Below, piece by piece: positions 58,787-64,000 of a stretch of 64,000 nt of DNA (positions are counted from its first letter, which is position 1; each line of letters opens with the position of its first letter). The notes below the pieces were generated by a model. The model was not told the DNA's origin. It worked only from the letters and a program-made list of their open reading frames with translations, and ran no database searches. Where the stretch lies: the NCBI GenBank assembly GCA_030267565.1, contig BRXU01000002.1:3409501-3473500 (forward strand), written 5' to 3'. The translations under genes were made by a program, and so were the position numbers. This DNA is from Pleodorina starrii. Taxonomy: Eukaryota > Chlorophyta > Chlorophyceae > Chlamydomonadales > Volvocaceae.

Positions 58787-60547
58787 TGTAGTCGCGGTTT
58801 AGTAGTTGCAGTGGGCCCCAGAGCCCGATGTCGCTTTGCATTTGTTGGGTTGTTCGGAAATGAACACGCGGCCTGGGTTTCGGCAGACGCTTTGCTCTGG
58901 TGGCTGCTTTGGGTGCCGCTAGCCCGGGTCGAGTGCGGCAGCGTAGATAGGGTGCACCCTCATGTCTGCATTGCGAAGCACCATGCGATATATCTCGGTG
59001 ATATGGGAACCAACTCAAAACGTACGGTATATGAAGGCAGCGTGCCCTTGTCTGGGGGGGGGCTGCGGGGGCATTTGAAGAGGTTGGGATCCCGCTGGCA
59101 ATCGTTGGCGGTTTGCGGGTTTGGGCGTACCGCCTACGCGGGGATGGGTTCCCCGAACGACCCCGAACGACGCGCATTACGCAAGCGGCGCTGTTGTCCC
59201 CGAAGGCGCCGTGGCACTTGCGCCTTGCAATTCTGGACCGCGCCGTCGATGCCCTTCGCTCCATCATGCTCCCGGGTCGCCGGCATTCGGTGGGCAGGAA
59301 CCAGGGAGGCTTGACGGCGTTGCGGCGGGCGCGCCGCTCCCTCTCTCAGCTTGTCGCCTTGCTCTTCGTCGGCCTTGGCTTTGGCATGAACGCATGATTC
59401 AACTACCGGTACGCTCCAGGTAACAAAAGCTGCTGCGGATGTGCACTGATGCATCCACCGCGAGCTTTGCAGGCCCCGGGGGATGCGGCTTCCATGAGGC
59501 CCAGCGCCCCCTTGCGCAGCGCAACTAAGTCAAGCAGCTGCCTGGTGACGTCGTCAGTGAGCAGCAAGCGGGCCAACAAGCCTAGGTGTTCGGGGCTCGC
59601 GGGGGGCTCGCAGGGAGCAAGGAGATCCTTTTCCCGCAGGTCCTGGCAAAGAGCCATACCGGTATTCGCGCGGCATATGGAGTATACGGCATGCGGCACA
59701 TTCAGCGTCGAGCGCAATATTATCTTGCAGCAAATATTATCACAGTCACCGCCGTCGTCTCGCCAGACGAGAGATCTGCAACGCGCACTAGTAATGTAAC
59801 AATTTCTTTTCGATGGGTAGACTGGTGATCCACACAGCGCCACAACCGCTCCCCGGCTCCCCGCCCTGCCCCTGCCCCATACCGGACCGCACTGGCAGCG
59901 AGACGGAGGGGAAGGGAATGACGCGGAGGCGAAAATGCGTTTGCGGCTGCAAAGCCCCCCAATCCGGCCCTACACAACTACTTCAATGCGTCATCCGGCC
60001 CAATCCGGCTCGACTCAATCCGGTCCAAGACCCGGCGCTGCAAGTCATACATACATACATTAATTGATACGGCACACTCGAGTGCTGGCTGCACTGGCAG
60101 CCAGAAAGGGCACATACACACGTGCCTCACACACGTGCCTTTCCCCCCCTCGCACGCCCTTGTCCGCTCCACTCGCCTCGGCCCCCGACGGCAAAGCTCG
60201 CGTGCAATCTCCCCAAAACACGCGTGCGGTAGGGGCGGTGGCCGTCCATCACCGGCCCGCGCCGCACCGCATCGGGTCTCTGCCCGGTGCCCGCCCAGCG
60301 CTTCCCTCGGGCGGGTCCGCGCACTCCCACCACGCCAACGCCGCGGGCCCCGCCTCAGCCCGCCGTCAGCATCACTACCAGCCGCCACCCCAGTAAAAAC
60401 TCCACCCACTGCAACCCACCGCCACAATTACCAACAACCTCTGCTCGCATCATCACCACCACCCCCGGCCCAAAACACCGCCAACATGAGCACATCACCC
60501 TCGTCACCCCCATGCCATTCACCGGCCATACACCGGCATCATTACCA
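58787..60547. other. convergent intergenic region, no certain gene
   Basis: Between the ZIP gene and the cysteine-rich GPI-like gene. A possible small minus frame at 59403-59657 is listed separately. A minus frame at 59134-59454 includes a charged stretch (AKADEEQGDKLREGAARP) but is not supported by splice signals. AT-rich words near 59715-59745 and 60045-60065 carry no obvious function. Confidence 0.4.
59403..59657 (-). CDS. possible small ORF, unknown
   Basis: An 84-codon frame with ATG at 59657 begins MALCQDLREKDLLAPCEP and continues with a helix-like LGLLARLLLTDDVTRQLLDL. Its composition looks coding, but no domain, partner exon or poly(A) signal was recognised. It could be an exon of a larger minus-strand gene or part of a mobile element. 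Confidence 0.25.
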   Translation of the reverse strand: MALCQDLREKDLLAPCEPPASPEHLGLLARLLLTDDVTRQLLDLVALRKGALGLMEAASPGACKARGGCISAHPQQLLLPGAYR

Positions 60548-63119
60548 TCAACCCACCATCGCGGACCTCACCACCACCATCAGCACCCCAGCCAGCAGCA
60601 GCAGTGCGGCGCAGGGTCGCGGCGGAGCTGCGGCCCCTCCCGGTGTGACCTCCTCAATAAACACCAAGTCGATCAGGTCCGACCACTTGTCCGACTGCAC
60701 CGGCACCTCGCCGCCCGGCTCCGGAGCCAGGCTGCCCGCCGCCGCGCAGGCTTCGGGGCCGGCAGCGGACGCAGCGGCGCACTCGGCCATGGCGGCGGCG
60801 GTGGCGTTGAACAGTGCGCTGCCCTGTGGGGGGTGGGTTTGTGGTCGCGCGGGGTGTTCGTGTTTAAGATGAAACCGCAGAGGTTGGAAGGCAGCGGAGA
60901 CAGCGGCAGCGGCAGCGGCGCGCGTCCGAGGTCGCACCGCAGCTGGTCTCCTCCGGCCAAGGGAGGACACGCGGGCGGGGAACGCGGCAGTGGGGCAATG
61001 GCGGCGGGGCAGGAGCAACGAGCGCTGTGGGAGTGGGGCAGCGCAACAAAAAAAATGTGACGCACAGGTGTGGCAAGAGACCCCTCCGACCCACGGGTCG
61101 GGTCCGCCGACGCGCCGCGGCCCTCCGCCCGGTCGAGGTGAACGCGCACCCACCGAGCCGAAGAGCGCCTCCCAGATCAGCTCGTCCCGCAGCCGACACA
61201 TGCCGTACTCGATGGGCAGGTCGGGTCGCAGCTGGCAGCTGGGGTCGGCGGCGCAGTCGGCGGGTTGGGTCCAGTTGCAGGCGGCCTTGATGGTGTAAAC
61301 GAGCTCCGAGGTGGGGCAGCTGCCGAACCAGTCCTGCTGCCAGATGCCTGCGGATTCGGAGATGGGCGGGTTACAGCTTACAGGAAAATGACAGTTCGGA
61401 CAGGCAAGCTGACTGGGCCGCGATATGGAGGGGTTGGGGATGGGGCAGGCGAGCCGCGCCCCGGATGATGTCAGAGTTGCCCACCCTGCCCGGCCCGGCC
61501 CAGCCCTGCCCGGCCGCCGCCCCTGGACCCCCCTCGTGGACCCACCGCTCCTCATCTGCGCCACCAGCTCGTCGTATGCGTGCCTGCTGTCCACCCCTCC
61601 CTGGCGTGAGGGGGCGCACAGGTCCACCTCCGAATCGTTGCGGGCGGGGTACCACCAGCAGCGGGCCCAGTTGCCGTCGGACTGGCCGCACCAGTCGGGG
61701 TCGTTGGTCAGCTGGCGGGCGGCGGGCGGTTGTGGAGGAGGCGGTTGCGGAGGTGGTTAAGGCGGCGGTTAGGGCGGCGATTGTGGAGGCGGTTAAGACG
61801 GCGGTTAGGACGGCGGTTGTGGAGGCGGTTGTGGAAGAGGCCTGCAGCGCACCCATCCGCCCAGCCAGCCAGCCAGTCAGCCGCTCAGCACCCTCCAGGT
61901 CACCAAGTCGTTGCCCTGCCCAGTCGTTGCCCGGACACCCCGGCATCCACCCCGGCAACCACCCCACCATCCGTCCGCCCGCACTCTGTCCGCCCACCCG
62001 CCAACTACAGCCCCCGGGGGGCCCCCAGCCCAACTGCTGTGGTGTACCCACAAGACAAGACAGCACCCACGACTCACCACTCCGACGGTGTAGCAGCGGT
62101 CCCAAAAGGGCGTCAGTGTGGCATCGTCCCGGCAGTGCAGGTAGGCCAGCAGGCGGGGCAGCAGGTAGTCGGAGCCCACGGCGCAGCGGCCAGAGTCATC
62201 CTGCCACCGACAGTCATACGGCGGGTGCCGGTACGTGCCGCACCTGGGGGCGGCGGTGGGGGCAGGGCGGTGGGGTCATGAAACCGCAAAGAGGCCGCAG
62301 CGAGGGGACGGAGATGGACGGCGTCAGGGGACGGGGCCGGAAGCCGGCAGGGAGAGGATGGGATGCGGGGCAAGGAGCGGGAGGCGGGGCCCCGAAGAGG
62401 CAGGAGGAGGGGATGGCTGGGCGGTGCGTGCTGCGTTGCCCCCCGCCGCTGCCGCTGCCGCTGCCATATCCGTGTCTGGCCCCGCAGCACGACCCGGCCC
62501 CACACAGCACGACCTGGCCCCACGCAGCCCCGGCAGCGCACCTCTGCGGCCGCCTCTCAAAGCTGCACTGGTAGGCGGTCCAGGCCGACTTCATCAGCAT
62601 CACCTCGATGGGGTTCTCCGGGTCGGGAAAATCCGGGTGCGCAAGCACCGAGGGGTTCAGGTAGCAGCGCCCACCGCTGTCAGCAGCAGCCGCTGCCAGC
62701 AGCTCTGCTGCTCCAGCGGAGCTGTCCGGCGGCGGCGGCGGAGCCGCTGACGCGCTTTCCTGTGTCAGATGCCGCCGCCGCTGGCTCGCCTCGTCGCTGC
62801 TCTGGGGTGATGATAGCGGCTCGTATAGGCACTGGGTGGCGTAGGCGCGGCGTGCGGCGCTGATGAGCTGCCGGCGCCGGCCCGCGGTCCGCGGCGGGTA
62901 GGGCGCAAGCGTCGCGGGCGTCTGGGACAGGTGGTCGGACAGCAGGCTCCGAAGCCGGACCAGCGCCTCGCGGTTGCGCTCCTGGAGCAGCCGGCGCCTG
63001 ACGTCCGGAGCCGCGGACTGGGCTGCTTCCTCACGGGCGTCCTCGGCATCATCACCTCCTGAGCCCCGCGCCACAAGGGCGCTGCTCAGAGCCAACAGTA
63101 TAGATACCAATCGCAACAT
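60548..63119 (-). CDS. cysteine-rich secreted protein with GPI-like tail, unknown family
   Basis: Five exons join in phase (minus order): 63119-62542, 62243-62078, 61711-61546, 61347-61154, 60823-60548, for 459 aa. MLRLVSILLALSSALVARG is a clear signal peptide. Then follow a charged, Arg-rich region and about 18 cysteines, spaced mostly with Trp, Tyr and Asp: GRCYLNPSVL, YDCRWQDDSGRCAVG, FWDRCYTV, NDPDWCGQSDGNWARCWWYP, GSCPTSELVYTIKAACNWTQ and PSCQLRPDLPIEYGMCRLR. Sites of N-x-S/T type are present (NDS, NWT, NAT). The C terminus is a hydrophobic stretch (CAALLLLAGVLMVVV) with a short tail, as in GPI-anchored or single-pass proteins. A cell-surface or extracellular-matrix role is inferred; the family was not recognised. 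It is head-to-head with the PIH1-like gene. Confidence 0.75.
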
Positions 63120-63533
63120 GGCTCGATGTGTGTTGTATGACTTCTCCGAAGCGTTAACCGCCCAGCTGGGCAGGCTCATGCAAGCCCTTCGACATGCTGT
63201 TTCACCGGGGGCAAGGGCGCGATAAGTCAGCAATAGGTATCAGTGCGTAAAGTCCAATCTCAACTTATGCGCTGTGGGCCGTCAACGTACGCTAGCTAAA
63301 CGACCCCAGGGAAAGTAGAATCAAGAGAGGTGGAACCAAAATTGTACGTGCACGTCCACCCTAGATAGAAAGCCCGTTAAAGGCATAGCTATAACATATA
63401 AGGATTTACTTATATACGTATACCAAAACTAAAAAAAATATCCCTTTGACAAGTCGCCGAGGCCCCATTCCGTACCGTCAAATGAACCCCAACCGCTGAA
63501 ATCCCGTGATCCAAACCTTCCAGACCGCCCATC
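63120..63533. promoter_or_regulatory. divergent promoter region, cysteine-rich GPI-like gene / PIH1-like gene
   Basis: 414 bp between start codons of two head-to-head genes, with an AT-rich part (about 63385-63440, including TATAAGGATTTACTTATATA). No specific element was recognised. Confidence 0.55.
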
Positions 63534-64000
63534 ATGGAGGCTAGCGTGGCTTTGGACGCGGCCGGCGATGGCGTGGTGGCCGTGGTGGCGCTCCCGCCCG
63601 GCGCTATCTCCTCGGCATCGGACGTGGATGTGGAGGTCCTCGGCGACGACACGCTCCTGGTCCGGGTGCCCGGTTGCTGCGACCAGCCCCTGCGCCTGGC
63701 GCTGCCCCTTCCCATCAACCCCGACACGGGCAGAGTGCGCTTCAAGCGGACCACCGGCAAGCTCACCTTCACGGCCTCAGCCGCCGTTGCCGCCACCGCA
63801 GCCCGCAGCGGCGCCGACGCGGCAGCGCCGGCGCCGCCGCCAGGCAGCACCACCGCCACCGTTACCGCCGCCGCTGACTCCTTAACCGCCCTCATCCTGG
63901 AAAGCAGTGCGGAGGCGTCTCCGCAGCCTCACGTAGCAGCGGAAAAGCCCGCGGCCGCTAGCAACCCGGTAGGCCCAGAGCAGCCGGAGCCCTTAGTCGC
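63534..64000 (+). CDS. PIH1/CS-domain-like protein, 5' part
   Basis: An open frame from ATG at 63534 runs off the window after 155 codons without a stop. Residues 18-75 resemble the C-terminal CS-like beta-sandwich of PIH1 proteins, which act with HSP90/R2TP in assembling dyneins and other complexes. Visible blocks are VALPPGAISSASDVDVEVLG, DDTLLVRVPG, LRLALPLPINPDTGRVRFKR and GKLTFTA. It is followed by Ala/Thr/Pro-rich sequence. The usual N-terminal PIH1 domain is not upstream of the sandwich, so it may be a CS-only paralogue, or other domains may follow to the right. Introns may occur in the unseen part. Confidence 0.6.
   Translation, partial: MEASVALDAAGDGVVAVVALPPGAISSASDVDVEVLGDDTLLVRVPGCCDQPLRLALPLPINPDTGRVRFKRTTGKLTFTASAAVAATAARSGADAAAPAPPPGSTTATVTAAADSLTALILESSAEASPQPHVAAEKPAAASNPVGPEQPEPLV

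Noticed and set aside
56301..59267. 988-codon minus frame opposite the ZIP gene
   Set aside because: A GC-driven shadow of the ZIP His-rich exon; no domain and poor composition.

Overview
The window is nuclear DNA of a GC-rich green alga, most likely a volvocalean chlorophyte (Chlamydomonas/Gonium/Volvox relatives). The signs are: genes split by many short GT-AG introns of about 100-500 bp; high GC coding sequence with alanine, glycine, glutamine and acidic low-complexity inserts; abundant TG, GA and longer microsatellites; TGTAA just downstream of two stop codons (a typical volvocine poly(A) signal); and protein sequences that match the plant versions of their families. No bacterial operons, phage or CRISPR were seen. 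I joined exons by hand from splice sites, reading phase and family similarity, so boundaries are predictions.

Layout, left to right. 1-1520: tandem and TG repeats plus a degenerate tRNA-like sequence. 1527-3138 (+): 3' part of a GT31 galactosyltransferase-like gene. 3497-3860: hexanucleotide array. 5010-10561 (-): DDB2, UV-damaged DNA-binding WD40 protein. 10879-14530 (+): VTI1-type Qb-SNARE with a second, membrane-anchor-less 3' exon. 17628-22748 (+): signal-anchored protein, possibly a beta-propeller glycan-active protein. 23072-23660: duplicated block. 25044-32732 (-): mitochondrial FAD-dependent glycerol-3-phosphate dehydrogenase. 34648-39364 (-): RHL1, topoisomerase VI accessory factor. 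40729-47284 (-): HIRA histone chaperone. 47673-51923 (+): SERRATE/ARS2. 52676-53954 (-): a small cysteine-rich secreted protein built from seven short exons. 54374-58337 (+): ZIP metal transporter with a very long histidine-rich loop. 60548-63119 (-): cysteine-rich protein with signal peptide and a GPI-like tail. 63534-end (+): start of a PIH1/CS-domain-like gene.

The neighbours do not form a pathway, although four act on chromatin or RNA (DDB2, RHL1, HIRA, SERRATE). Four pairs are head-to-head with 317-419 bp between start codons, suggesting shared promoters. The most unusual signals are the alternative SNARE exon, three probable GC-AG introns, a repeated hairpin-like motif inside introns of three minus-strand genes, two cysteine-rich secreted proteins I cannot place in a family, and a SERRATE zinc-finger region without cysteines.
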